43,201 bases of DNA, taken from a virus. Below, piece by piece: positions 18,044 through 26,171 of the stretch. The position numbers and the translations under genes are program-made. Position 1 is the stretch's first letter; each line of letters starts with the position of its first letter. The notes under the pieces are model-generated. The model was given only the letters and a program-made list of their open reading frames with translations, made no database searches and was not told the DNA's origin. The stretch lies in the IMG/VR virus record IMGVR_UViG_3300047560_002016, positions 1-43,201 of that record. The stretch is one strand, 5' to 3'.

Positions 18044-19075
18044 ATGGCACAGTGGAAAAAAATTATAGTATCCGGATCTAATGCGGAATTATCTATTGTA
18101 TCGGCTTCAAACGCAATTGTAGTTGGTGCAAATGGATATAATGTGATTGGAACGGGTCAATCAACTACAATCCTATCAGGTTCTTTCACAGGATCTTTTG
18201 TCGGAGAAGGTAGTGGTTTGACTGGTTTAGTATCAACCTTAAACATTAGTGGTTCTGATGCATCAACCGGGGCAATTCAGTTAAAAACTCAAGATTTAAC
18301 AATTACCGGTGCTTCTAATGAAATTAACACAACAGTTAGTGGTCAGACGGTAACAATTGGGTTAGTAGATAATCCTACAATTACCGGTGATATCACAATT
18401 GGTGGTAATGATATTAAAGCAAGTGATGGTAATACAAACATTACTTTAACATCTAATACTTTAACTACTTTTGCAGGTGATGTGAAAGTTGGAGGAAATG
18501 ATATTCAGGCATCAGATGGTAATGCTAATATTACTTTAACTTCAAACACTTTAACTACTTTTGCGGGTGATATTAAGGTTAGTGGAAACGATATCAGTTC
18601 ATCTACTGCAACTGCTTTAACCTTAAGTGGTGAAGATGTAAAAGTTGTAGGAGATTTAACAGTTGGGGGAAATGATATTAAATCTAACGGAGGAACAACT
18701 GCTATTACATTAAATGGCGCTAATGTATCGATGCCAGGAGCATTGACAGTTAGTGGTGATTTGACTGTAAATGGTGATTTATCATACTTAAATGTAACTA
18801 ACTTAGCGGTTGAAGATAAATTCATCTTATTAAATAGCGGTTCAACAAATCCAGATGAAGCCGGTTTAGTAGTTGATGAAGGAAATGGTATTGGACATGC
18901 ATTTGCGTTTGATGCGGGAACATTGAGATGGGGTTTCAGTGGTTCATTTGATTCATCTGCAACTTCATTCGCACCGGATGCATATGTAGCATCAGTTGTA
19001 ACAACGGATATTCCTGCATATCAACAAGTAGGTAATATTAGAGTACAAGGTGGAGAGATTTATATTTATGTTTAA
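18044..19075 (+). CDS. Tail fibre with WKK-type anchor and 30-residue tandem repeats
   Basis: A 343-residue fibre. The N-terminus MAQWKKIIVSGSNAELS is nearly the same as that of the fibre starting at 19572 (MPNWKKVIVSGSDASLS), so both probably dock at the same baseplate site. FTGSFVGEGSGLTGL follows, a module shared by several fibres here. Residues about 120-190 are tandem 30-residue repeats (GGNDIKASDGN, ITLTSNTLTTFAG). The module VEDKFILLNSG...GLVVDEGNGIG...LRWGFSG (about 258-305) is the same type as the SLLWD modules of the S74 fibres. The C-terminus is short (NIRVQGGEIYIYV), so it lacks a large tip domain and may need a partner or act as a short fibre. Confidence 0.65.
   Translation: MAQWKKIIVSGSNAELSIVSASNAIVVGANGYNVIGTGQSTTILSGSFTGSFVGEGSGLTGLVSTLNISGSDASTGAIQLKTQDLTITGASNEINTTVSGQTVTIGLVDNPTITGDITIGGNDIKASDGNTNITLTSNTLTTFAGDVKVGGNDIQASDGNANITLTSNTLTTFAGDIKVSGNDISSSTATALTLSGEDVKVVGDLTVGGNDIKSNGGTTAITLNGANVSMPGALTVSGDLTVNGDLSYLNVTNLAVEDKFILLNSGSTNPDEAGLVVDEGNGIGHAFAFDAGTLRWGFSGSFDSSATSFAPDAYVASVVTTDIPAYQQVGNIRVQGGEIYIYV
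18401..18610 (+). repeat. 90-bp tandem repeat inside fibre gene
   Basis: Units start at 18401, 18491 and 18581, each encoding G-G-N-D-I...ITLTSNTLTTFAGD. The first two are close copies, the third diverges after about 20 bases, and a further partial match begins near 18665. The repeat keeps frame, so copy number could change without breaking the gene. Confidence 0.7.
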
Positions 19076-19097
19076 TAATTAAAATAGAAATAAGGTT

Positions 19098-19343
19098 ATG
19101 GGTATTTTTTCAAAAGTTGCTACTAAAGAACAAAAGCAACCGACAGAAGTTGAACAACCGATACAAAAAGAGGAAGTTCAGCAACCAAAAAAAGAAAAAT
19201 CAACGGGAGTTGATTTAACTATTGAAGAGTTTGAATATCTCTTCAATTTAATTAAAAACTCAACATTCAAAGGTACAGAGTTAGAAATAATTTATAGTAT
19301 TATACTCAAATTACAAAAGAGATATTTAGAGAAGAAACAATAA
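19098..19343 (+). CDS. Small hypothetical protein, charged linker plus helical domain
   Basis: An 81-residue protein of unknown function. The N-terminal half is a Lys/Glu/Gln/Pro-rich low-complexity linker (about 8-37). The C-terminal half (about 39-80) is a compact predicted helical domain, VDLTIEEFEYLFNLIKNSTF followed by KGTELEIIYSIILKLQKRY, a pattern I associate with small phage proteins near fibre genes, without a known role. A Shine-Dalgarno-like AAGG lies 7 bases before the ATG, unusual in this window. It is followed at once by an intrinsic terminator, so it closes the transcription unit that starts at the 17989 motif. Confidence 0.6.
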   Translation: MGIFSKVATKEQKQPTEVEQPIQKEEVQQPKKEKSTGVDLTIEEFEYLFNLIKNSTFKGTELEIIYSIILKLQKRYLEKKQ

Positions 19344-19366
19344 TCCGAAAGGGTTATTGTTTTTTT
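19338..19366 (+). terminator. Intrinsic terminator after the 81-residue gene
   Basis: A 9-bp stem (CAATAATCC with GGGTTATTG, one G-U pair) closes a GAAA tetraloop and is followed by seven T's. The left arm overlaps the stop codon of the preceding gene. Confidence 0.9.
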
Positions 19367-19385
19367 CTTTTATTAAAAAAATCTA

Positions 19386-19394
19386 ATATTTATT
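19386..19394 (+). promoter_or_regulatory. Candidate late promoter motif ATATTTATT with long leader
   Basis: An exact motif copy 20 bases after the terminator T-run. It lies 177 bases upstream of the next ATG (19572), much further than other copies (about 17-46 bases), so a transcript from here would carry a long leader. Confidence 0.5.
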
Positions 19395-19399
19395 GTTGA

Positions 19400-19547
19400 T
19401 ATTGTTGGCCTGAAAAGGGAGTGGGCACATAAAGTGTTACCAACCGCGATAGAAAAAAAGAAATAATCAATTGAAAAGACTCATAATGGGTAACACTATT
19501 ATTGTGTCAATCTTATATTCTATCCAACCCATAATTTTCCAACAATA
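19400..19547 (+). ncRNA. Possible structured RNA or leader with nested inverted repeats
   Basis: The 228-bp gap between 19344 and 19571 has no good reading frame but several paired segments. TATTGTTGG (19400-19408) pairs with CCAACAATA (19539-19547), enclosing AGTGTTACC (19433-19441) with GGTAACACT (19489-19497); both are perfect 9-bp pairs. An alternative local fold pairs GTTGG (19404-19408) with CCAAC (19440-19444) around a CCT-GAAA-AGG hairpin. Base composition is less AT-rich than other gaps. It could be a small RNA, a switching leader for the fibre gene at 19572, or a relic. No known RNA family was recognised; in particular no hammerhead core and no tRNA arms were seen. Confidence 0.35.
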
Positions 19548-19571
19548 CTAACTTTCAAATCGTAGTATTAA

Positions 19572-20924
19572 ATGCCAAATTGGAAAAAAGTCATTGTTAG
19601 TGGTTCGGATGCTTCCCTTAGTAATTTATTAGTAGATGGAAATGTAACCGCTTCAATATTCTCCGGAAGTCAATTCACAGGTTCATTTTATGGAGATGGT
19701 AGTAATTTATCTGGAATTGTAGTAGATGATGGTTTACCTAATAATGGTTGGGATTTTAATATTGATGATTCTACTCCGATAAATGATTTTCAAACTGCAT
19801 CCTTAGTTTATTTAATTGATTTTAATAATCTTCCTTTAGTTGGAACTGAAGCGGGTAAAATTGCATGGATAGGTAATACAACTGGGACATCACAATTACT
19901 TCCTGCATCAAATGGTGTGTATATTATAGCAGGTGATACAACTGCTGGATATATAACTTCCGAAGGATATAGTGGTAGTATAGTTGGTATTGGAAATGTA
20001 ATGGATTATAGTGCATCGGTTGATAATAAATGGAAAAGAACTGCTACAACCGGTTCAAATATATTCATTGGAAACCAAACTATTACGGGTTCACTTTTAG
20101 TAACTGGATCAACAACTCAAATTGGAAACAATACTTTAATTGGAAATACTATATTGAGTGGAACTTTGGATGTAAGTGGTTCTACTACATTTAAAGGAGC
20201 ACATGAATTAAGTGGCTCAAACACAATTTTAGGAAACACTATAATGAGTGGTTCGGTTAATATTAGTGGTTCTACTAATATAGAAGGAAATACTAATATA
20301 AAAGGCATGTTATTTGTCAGTGGAGCTACTGATTTCCAAAACCATACAATTACAATGACTGGTTCAATGTTTACAAGTGGTTCGCAAGTAATTACTGGTT
20401 CATTGGATATTAAAGGAAATGTAAATGTAGCAAGTGGTTCAGAATTTTATTTAGCAGGAAACAAGCTATTTAATTACGGACAATTTAGTGATACAACTAC
20501 ACAAAGTGGTTCAGCAAATACTGCATATGCAAAAAAATTAAACACAACCGATTTTGTACATAATGTTTTAATTGAAAGTGGTAGTAGAATTAAAGTTCTA
20601 AACACAGGTATCTATAATTTACAATTCTCAACTCAATTAGCAAATACGGCAAATACAAACATTACATTTGATATATGGTTGGCATATACCGGTAGTAATG
20701 TTGCAAACTCAAATACTCAAATTGATGTAAACAAATCAGCAGGTCAAATTGGTCGTTCAGTTGCAGCTTGGAACTTTATGTTACCAATCAAAGCAAATGA
20801 TTATGTTGAATTAATGTGGAGTTGTAACGCATCTACTGGAATATTGGCAGCAACAGGTTCTGCATCTAACCCAAATAGACCTGCAATTCCATCGGTAATT
20901 GCAACTTTAACACAAGTAGGATAA
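19572..20924 (+). CDS. Tail fibre with WKK-type anchor and C1q/TNF-like tip
   Basis: A 450-residue fibre. N-terminal anchor MPNWKKVIVSGSDASLS matches the fibre at 18044, followed by the shared module FTGSFYGDGSNLSGI. Residues about 165-285 are short beta repeats of the form GNTILSGTLDVSGSTT. The C-terminal 150 residues resemble a C1q/TNF-type jelly roll common in environmental phage fibres: VLNTGIYNLQFSTQL, TFDIWLAYTGSNV, SVAAWNFMLPIKANDYVELMW, and a final RPAIPSVIATLTQVG. Such tips trimerise and may bind surface glycans. It is preceded by an unusual long, structured leader. It is probably an alternative receptor-binding protein to the fibre at 18044, since both share the anchor. Confidence 0.72.
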   Translation: MPNWKKVIVSGSDASLSNLLVDGNVTASIFSGSQFTGSFYGDGSNLSGIVVDDGLPNNGWDFNIDDSTPINDFQTASLVYLIDFNNLPLVGTEAGKIAWIGNTTGTSQLLPASNGVYIIAGDTTAGYITSEGYSGSIVGIGNVMDYSASVDNKWKRTATTGSNIFIGNQTITGSLLVTGSTTQIGNNTLIGNTILSGTLDVSGSTTFKGAHELSGSNTILGNTIMSGSVNISGSTNIEGNTNIKGMLFVSGATDFQNHTITMTGSMFTSGSQVITGSLDIKGNVNVASGSEFYLAGNKLFNYGQFSDTTTQSGSANTAYAKKLNTTDFVHNVLIESGSRIKVLNTGIYNLQFSTQLANTANTNITFDIWLAYTGSNVANSNTQIDVNKSAGQIGRSVAAWNFMLPIKANDYVELMWSCNASTGILAATGSASNPNRPAIPSVIATLTQVG

Positions 20925-20947
20925 AATAATGAATAGTTACAAAAAGG

Positions 20948-20956
20948 ATATTTATA
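20948..20956 (+). promoter_or_regulatory. Candidate late promoter motif ATATTTATA
   Basis: An exact motif copy in the 72-bp gap; it ends 40 bases before the ATG at 20997. The following leader ends in AAAGGAAACTAG, one of the few Shine-Dalgarno-like sequences in the window. Confidence 0.5.
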
Positions 20957-20996
20957 CATATAACAACAAATAACGGACTAAAAAAAAGGAAACTAG

Positions 20997-23900
20997 ATGG
21001 CACTTAAATTTAGACGTGGGACAACCGCACAAAAATCAGGTTCATTAGCATTTGGAGAACCATTTGTTAATACAACATTAGGAACATTACAAATTGGTTT
21101 AGATACCGGTGATGTTACTCTCGCAACAACGGGAGAATCTGCATCATTGAATGTATTATCAGTATCGGCATCATCATTTATTAGTGGTGGAGCATTACAC
21201 ATTACTGGAGATGGTGAAATTAAAGGTAACTTTGTAATTGGTGGTAATATTACAATTGGTGATCAATCATCCGATACTATTGCAGTAACGGCTAATTTAA
21301 GTTCATCTTTAATTCCTCTAACTACAAACACATATGATTTAGGTAGCTTAACTAAGGCTTGGAGAGATTTATACATTTCTACTGGTTCTATTAAAATAGT
21401 TGATCCTGGAACAAACACAGTTGTTGGAACGATTAGTTCTAATGCAACTGGAGATTTAAAAATAAGTGGAGAGATAAGTGGTTCTACTATTGCAGGATTA
21501 GGAACTGCTGCATATTATAGTGCTTCAGTAAATAGTAAATTAGATAGTATCCATTCAACTACTTCATCATTGAATAGTAGAGTTGGTGCATTGGAAACAA
21601 AAAGTGGAAGTATAGAGCAATCATTCCACACTTATAGTGGTTCAATGAACACTTATACGGCTTCTAACAATACTACTAATAATACTCAAAATAGTAGATT
21701 GAATTCTTTAGAAACTGAAAGTGGAAGTATTAGAACTGCATTTAATTCTTATACTTCTTCAAATGATTCTACTAACACAACTCAAAATAGTAGATTAACA
21801 TCTTTAGAATCTAATAGTGGAAGTTTAAATACTTTTTCAGCATCAGTTGCAAATGCAATCCAATTAACTGGTTCAGCTGTAACAATTAAAGGTGATTTAT
21901 TAGTTAAAGGTTCGACAACAACAATCAATTCAACGACTGTAAACATTGAAGATAATATTGTTCAATTAAACGGAAGTTCGGTAAGTAATGGAGGAGTTCA
22001 AGTATTGGATTCAACATCAGGTGAAACCGGTTCTATGTTGTGGGATAATACTAACAACTATTGGAAGGCGGGAACTATTAATAACGAAGATAGAATTATA
22101 TTAGCAGCTGAATACAATTCTTATACATCTTCTAATAATGCAAATCATCAATTACAGGCAAATCAATTAACTGCAATTCAAAATACAACTGCAAGTTTAA
22201 ACACATATACTGCATCTAATAATACTAATATCTCTTTACATACAAATAGATTAGGTTCATTAGAAAATGCAACATCAAGTTTATATTCATTTACACAATC
22301 GGTTAATATTACAACCGGTTCATATGGTGCTAGATTGAATTCATTAGAATTTGAAAGTGCAAGTAGTAGATATGATTACAACTTATTTAGTGCATCGGTA
22401 AACACAACTACATCATCATTTGGTAATAGAATTAGTTCATTAGAAAGTGAAAGTGGAAGTGTAAGAAGTGCGTTCAATGTTTATACGGCATCAAACGATT
22501 CTACAAATACTGCACAAAATAATAGATTGAGTGCAATTGAAACCGCAACAAGTAGTTTAAACACACACTCTCAATCAATAGATGCTAAAATAACTGCAAT
22601 TCATACTGCAACTGCAAGTTTGAATTCTTACACCGCATCTAACAATTCAGTAATAAGTGCTTTAAACTCTTATACATCATCTAATACTACAAATATAAAT
22701 GCAATTCATACATCAACAAGTAGTTTGAATTCATTTACATCTTCAATCAACACAACGATTAAGAGTAAATTAAATAGTGATGGTGTAATTAGTGGTTCTT
22801 CACAAATTACTCTTTCTTCAACAACTGGGTATTCAACTTATAGTGCATCGGTTGCTACATTAAACGATTCTACTAATACATCATTAAGTAGTTCAATTTC
22901 AGCTAGTATTAATTTATTATCTGGATCTATTGCAACTACTACAAATGCATTAAGTACATCAATTGCGGTAACTGATTTATCACAAAATAATAGATTAACT
23001 ACAATTGAAAGTAGATATGCAACAACTGGTTCTAATAGTTTCTTAGGAACACAAAACATTACTGGTTCGTTGGTAATTTCGGATAACTTGACAGTATATG
23101 GATCATCTTCATTAGTATATGTAACTTCTTCTCAATTAGCAGTAAGTAGTTCATTCATATCAGTAAATGTATTTGAACCGGCTGAAAGATTCGGAGGATT
23201 AAAAGTTTATGATTCGGGTTCATCTAATGCAACTGCATCAATTGCTTGGGATAGTTTAAACAATAGATGGATTTATCAGAATGTAGATGGTGCAAGTTAT
23301 CATGGTGCGATGTTCATCGCCGGTCCTAGAAATACGGGATCAATGGGTGAAGAGGTAACTTTAACTAACCAAAGAATACCAAAATCAATCGGAGGTGACC
23401 ACATTGGTGATTCAATTATCTTTGAATATACGGGTTCACAAACAATTGGTATTAGTGGAAGTTTAGTTGTAACTGGATCAATATTAGCAACTGGTACAAC
23501 ATTAGTATCAGGTTCATCACAAATAGATGCAACTGCAACTACAAACTGGGCGAGTGGAATAAAGACACAATTAAATTCAAATAGTGTAATCAGTGGTTCA
23601 TCACAAGTATTCTCAAATGTAAGTGGTGATATTACAATCGCTTCAAATGGTGTTGCTACAATCGCTGCCGATTCAGTAGCATTAGGAACTGATACAACCG
23701 GTAACTATGTTGCTTCATTAGTAGCAGGAAGTGGTGTTACACTTTCTAATAATAGTGGTGAAGGTGCAACTCCAACAATTGCTTTAACTAATAACTCAAT
23801 TACTATCGCTGGGCAATCAACTGCTTTAGGCGGAACAGTAACTGCGGCAACAATTGGTGCGGCAATCGGAGCATTCAGTGGTTCTTCTCAAATAGACCAT

Positions 23901-25154
23901 AATGCAACTACAAACTACGATGCCAATAAGCATGTGGATCATACTTCAGTTTCAATATCTGCGGGATTAGGTTTAAGTGGAGGTGGAACGATTGCTGCGA
24001 CAAGAACATTATCAATTGATACTGCAATAACTGCGACAGTAACGGGTTCTCAAACTCTTACAAATAAAACAATTGCAGCGGGTTCAAACACAATTAGTGG
24101 TTTAACAAATGCTAATTTAAGTGGAACTGCTGGAATTACAAATGCGAATTTGGCTAATAGTTCAATCACAATTGCAGGAACATCAACTGCATTGGGTGGT
24201 TCAATTACTGCGGCAACTATTGGTAATGCAATTGGAGCATTTAGTGGTTCATCACAAGTTAGTGGTATCACAAATGCACAATTAGTAAATTCAACAATTA
24301 GTGGTATTTCGTTAGGTTCTAACTTAGCAACTTTAACAATTGGAACTGGTTTAAGTGGAACATCATATAATGGTAGTGGTGCGGTAACAATTGCAAATAC
24401 CGGTGTAACTTCATTCAATACTAGAACCGGTGCAGTAACATTAGCGGCAACGGATGTAAGTGGATTAGGTGCTGGTATAATTTCAGGTTCTTCTCAAATC
24501 ACAGGTTTAACAACTTCTAACTTAAGTGGAACTGCGGCTATTACAAACGGACAATTAGCTAACTCTTCGGTGACTGTAACTGCTGGAACTGGTTTAAGTG
24601 GAGGCGGTGCAGTATCATTAGGTAGTTCAGTAACATTATCAAATGCCGGTGTAACTTCAAATGTTGCCGGTACGGGTGTGACAGTAAGTGGAGCGACTGG
24701 TGCGGTAACGATTTCAATCGGACAAGCGGTTGCTACTTCATCAAATGTTCAATTTAACTCATTAGGTATAGGTATGGCGGCATCTGCTACCGCTGGTAGA
24801 ATAGATGCGACAAATGATATTGTTGCTTACTCTTCTTCGGATAGAAGATTTAAGGAAAATATAACTCCAATTGAAAACCCATTAGGAAAGATTACTAAGA
24901 TTGGTGGTTATACATACGATTGGAAAGAAGAGAATAAAATTGAGCACGGATACGAAGGAAATGATGTGGGTGTAATCGCACAAGAAATTGAAGAAGTATT
25001 ACCTCAATTAGTTCAGACAAGAGAAAGTGGATATAAGGCGGTTAAATATGATAAGTTAGTTGCTTTATTGATTGAAGGTATAAAAGAACAACAAATTCAA
25101 ATCAACGATATGAAAGTTGAGATTGAAAATTTGAAGAAACAAAAAGGTTTGTAA
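20997..25154 (+). CDS. Long tail fibre with C-terminal peptidase S74 chaperone (copy 2)
   Basis: A 1385-residue paralogue of the fibre at 12666. The N-terminal anchor LKFRRGTTAQKSGSLAFGEP is the same type. The shaft has AIHTATASLNSYTASNN coils, one IKGDLLVKGST...LLVK/SMLWD module (about 295-365), the 138-residue block shared with copy 1, and a long TIAGTSTALGGSITAATIG-type beta-repeat region (about 930-1250) that is far more extended than in copy 1. The last 105 residues are the S74 chaperone: SDRRFKENI with probable catalytic S1281 and K1286, NDVGVIAQEIEEVLPQLV, then a coiled coil ending KKQKGL. The next gene starts 3 bases after its stop, implying coupled expression with the glycosyltransferase. 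Confidence 0.88.
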   Translation: MALKFRRGTTAQKSGSLAFGEPFVNTTLGTLQIGLDTGDVTLATTGESASLNVLSVSASSFISGGALHITGDGEIKGNFVIGGNITIGDQSSDTIAVTANLSSSLIPLTTNTYDLGSLTKAWRDLYISTGSIKIVDPGTNTVVGTISSNATGDLKISGEISGSTIAGLGTAAYYSASVNSKLDSIHSTTSSLNSRVGALETKSGSIEQSFHTYSGSMNTYTASNNTTNNTQNSRLNSLETESGSIRTAFNSYTSSNDSTNTTQNSRLTSLESNSGSLNTFSASVANAIQLTGSAVTIKGDLLVKGSTTTINSTTVNIEDNIVQLNGSSVSNGGVQVLDSTSGETGSMLWDNTNNYWKAGTINNEDRIILAAEYNSYTSSNNANHQLQANQLTAIQNTTASLNTYTASNNTNISLHTNRLGSLENATSSLYSFTQSVNITTGSYGARLNSLEFESASSRYDYNLFSASVNTTTSSFGNRISSLESESGSVRSAFNVYTASNDSTNTAQNNRLSAIETATSSLNTHSQSIDAKITAIHTATASLNSYTASNNSVISALNSYTSSNTTNINAIHTSTSSLNSFTSSINTTIKSKLNSDGVISGSSQITLSSTTGYSTYSASVATLNDSTNTSLSSSISASINLLSGSIATTTNALSTSIAVTDLSQNNRLTTIESRYATTGSNSFLGTQNITGSLVISDNLTVYGSSSLVYVTSSQLAVSSSFISVNVFEPAERFGGLKVYDSGSSNATASIAWDSLNNRWIYQNVDGASYHGAMFIAGPRNTGSMGEEVTLTNQRIPKSIGGDHIGDSIIFEYTGSQTIGISGSLVVTGSILATGTTLVSGSSQIDATATTNWASGIKTQLNSNSVISGSSQVFSNVSGDITIASNGVATIAADSVALGTDTTGNYVASLVAGSGVTLSNNSGEGATPTIALTNNSITIAGQSTALGGTVTAATIGAAIGAFSGSSQIDHNATTNYDANKHVDHTSVSISAGLGLSGGGTIAATRTLSIDTAITATVTGSQTLTNKTIAAGSNTISGLTNANLSGTAGITNANLANSSITIAGTSTALGGSITAATIGNAIGAFSGSSQVSGITNAQLVNSTISGISLGSNLATLTIGTGLSGTSYNGSGAVTIANTGVTSFNTRTGAVTLAATDVSGLGAGIISGSSQITGLTTSNLSGTAAITNGQLANSSVTVTAGTGLSGGGAVSLGSSVTLSNAGVTSNVAGTGVTVSGATGAVTISIGQAVATSSNVQFNSLGIGMAASATAGRIDATNDIVAYSSSDRRFKENITPIENPLGKITKIGGYTYDWKEENKIEHGYEGNDVGVIAQEIEEVLPQLVQTRESGYKAVKYDKLVALLIEGIKEQQIQINDMKVEIENLKKQKGL
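23016..23429 (+). repeat. 414-bp fibre block duplicated from 15453-15866 (copy B)
   Basis: Same length and reading frame as copy A. Protein sequence is almost unchanged while synonymous sites differ often (for example GATTCGGGTTCATCT against GATAGTGGTAGTTCA for the same DSGSS). Confidence 0.85.
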
Positions 25155-25157
25155 TAA

Positions 25158-26171
25158 ATGTTTGATGTATATTTTACCACAGGAATAGGTAAAATCAATA
25201 CGGGAGTAGATATTTGGGTAAACAACTGGTTGAGTGAAATAAGTAACAACTTAGACACTCAACCGGTTTTACTTATTTATAGAAATAAACCCGTTGATTT
25301 TAATTTTGAAATACCAATTGAACATTATTGGTATAACGATGAAACCGGAAATCACAAAGATATATTTGAGGAGAAATTTAGAGAATGTAGAAATGTAAAC
25401 ATATTACATGCTCACTACACTCCTTTAGAATTGATTGAAGAAAATTTAGATAAATTACATAGCTATATAATTCATAATGATTTAAGTAGAGTATATGTTC
25501 AAAGTGGATTATCCGATACTGAATTCGGTTGGATACCACATTATTCAAAAGAATGGGAAGATAAAATAATGACTCATTCTAAGAATAAAGTTTGGGTAGG
25601 ATTATATGAATTATATGAGAATGTATTTAATGGATATGAAACAATTCCTTCTTATTATGAATTCAATAAAAATCAACCATTATCCGAATCAAATAAAATA
25701 GGGTTTACCAGTAGATGTGAGAGTAGAAAAAACCCACACTATTTAGATGGATTGGAAGGATATATGTTTACTAATATAAGACCATTTCAAAAGACATGGT
25801 TAAAAGAAAAGAGTTTGGATTTTAGTAAGTTAAGAAAGATACAATATGAAAGTGAATATTCCAAAAAATATTATCAGATGGATTGGGGAATTTCTCATTC
25901 CGCTTTTACTGCTGAGCCGTTTGGTTATTCAATATTTCAAAATGTAGATAACGGAAAATTACCTATATTAGAAACCGATTGGTGTAAGGATATAGAATAT
26001 AAGTTCAGAGCTGGTAATAAAAAAGAATTTGTAAATATTTATAGAAGTATCATAGAGTTATCATATGAAGAAAGAGTAAAAGAATTCAATTCTCTAAAAA
26101 CTCAATTAATAGATAAGTTTGGTGATAAACAAAATTGGAAAGAAAAATTATTAAAGATATATAATGGCTAG
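25158..26171 (+). CDS. GT-B fold glycosyltransferase (GT4-like)
   Basis: A 337-residue enzyme that probably transfers a sugar from a nucleotide-sugar donor. N-terminal Rossmann-like half includes NILHAHY (about 81-87), the usual 'HaH' region of GT4 enzymes. The second half starts with NKIGFTSRCESRKNP (about 179-193), the position of the donor-binding R/K strand, and has EPFGYSIFQ...GKLPI (253-270), which corresponds to the E-x7-E motif EPFGxxxxE; here the second Glu is Gln261. It lies 3 bp after an S74 fibre and overlaps the next fibre gene by 8 bp, so it is co-expressed with them. Glycosylation of Ser/Thr-rich fibres, or of host surface sugars, is a reasonable but unproven role. Confidence 0.7.
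   Translation: MFDVYFTTGIGKINTGVDIWVNNWLSEISNNLDTQPVLLIYRNKPVDFNFEIPIEHYWYNDETGNHKDIFEEKFRECRNVNILHAHYTPLELIEENLDKLHSYIIHNDLSRVYVQSGLSDTEFGWIPHYSKEWEDKIMTHSKNKVWVGLYELYENVFNGYETIPSYYEFNKNQPLSESNKIGFTSRCESRKNPHYLDGLEGYMFTNIRPFQKTWLKEKSLDFSKLRKIQYESEYSKKYYQMDWGISHSAFTAEPFGYSIFQNVDNGKLPILETDWCKDIEYKFRAGNKKEFVNIYRSIIELSYEERVKEFNSLKTQLIDKFGDKQNWKEKLLKIYNG

Noticed and set aside
19400-19547. tRNA, tmRNA or hammerhead ribozyme in the structured gap
   Set aside because: No T-arm or anticodon arm, no CTGANGA...GAAA hammerhead core, and no tag-coding frame were found.
10428-24418. Minus-strand open frames opposite the fibre genes
   Set aside because: Repeated codons such as TCA, AGT and ACT give long antisense frames by composition. 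Their products are Val/Leu/Pro-rich with no recognisable domain.
6588-25154. Repeats resembling a CRISPR array or transposon ends
   Set aside because: The repeats are in frame, degenerate, and encode shaft motifs of fibres. No constant repeat-spacer lengths or cas genes are present.
26034-26042. ATATTTATA copy inside the glycosyltransferase gene
   Set aside because: It lies within the coding sequence (encoding N-I-Y-R) and far from the next ATG; chance copies are expected in AT-rich DNA.
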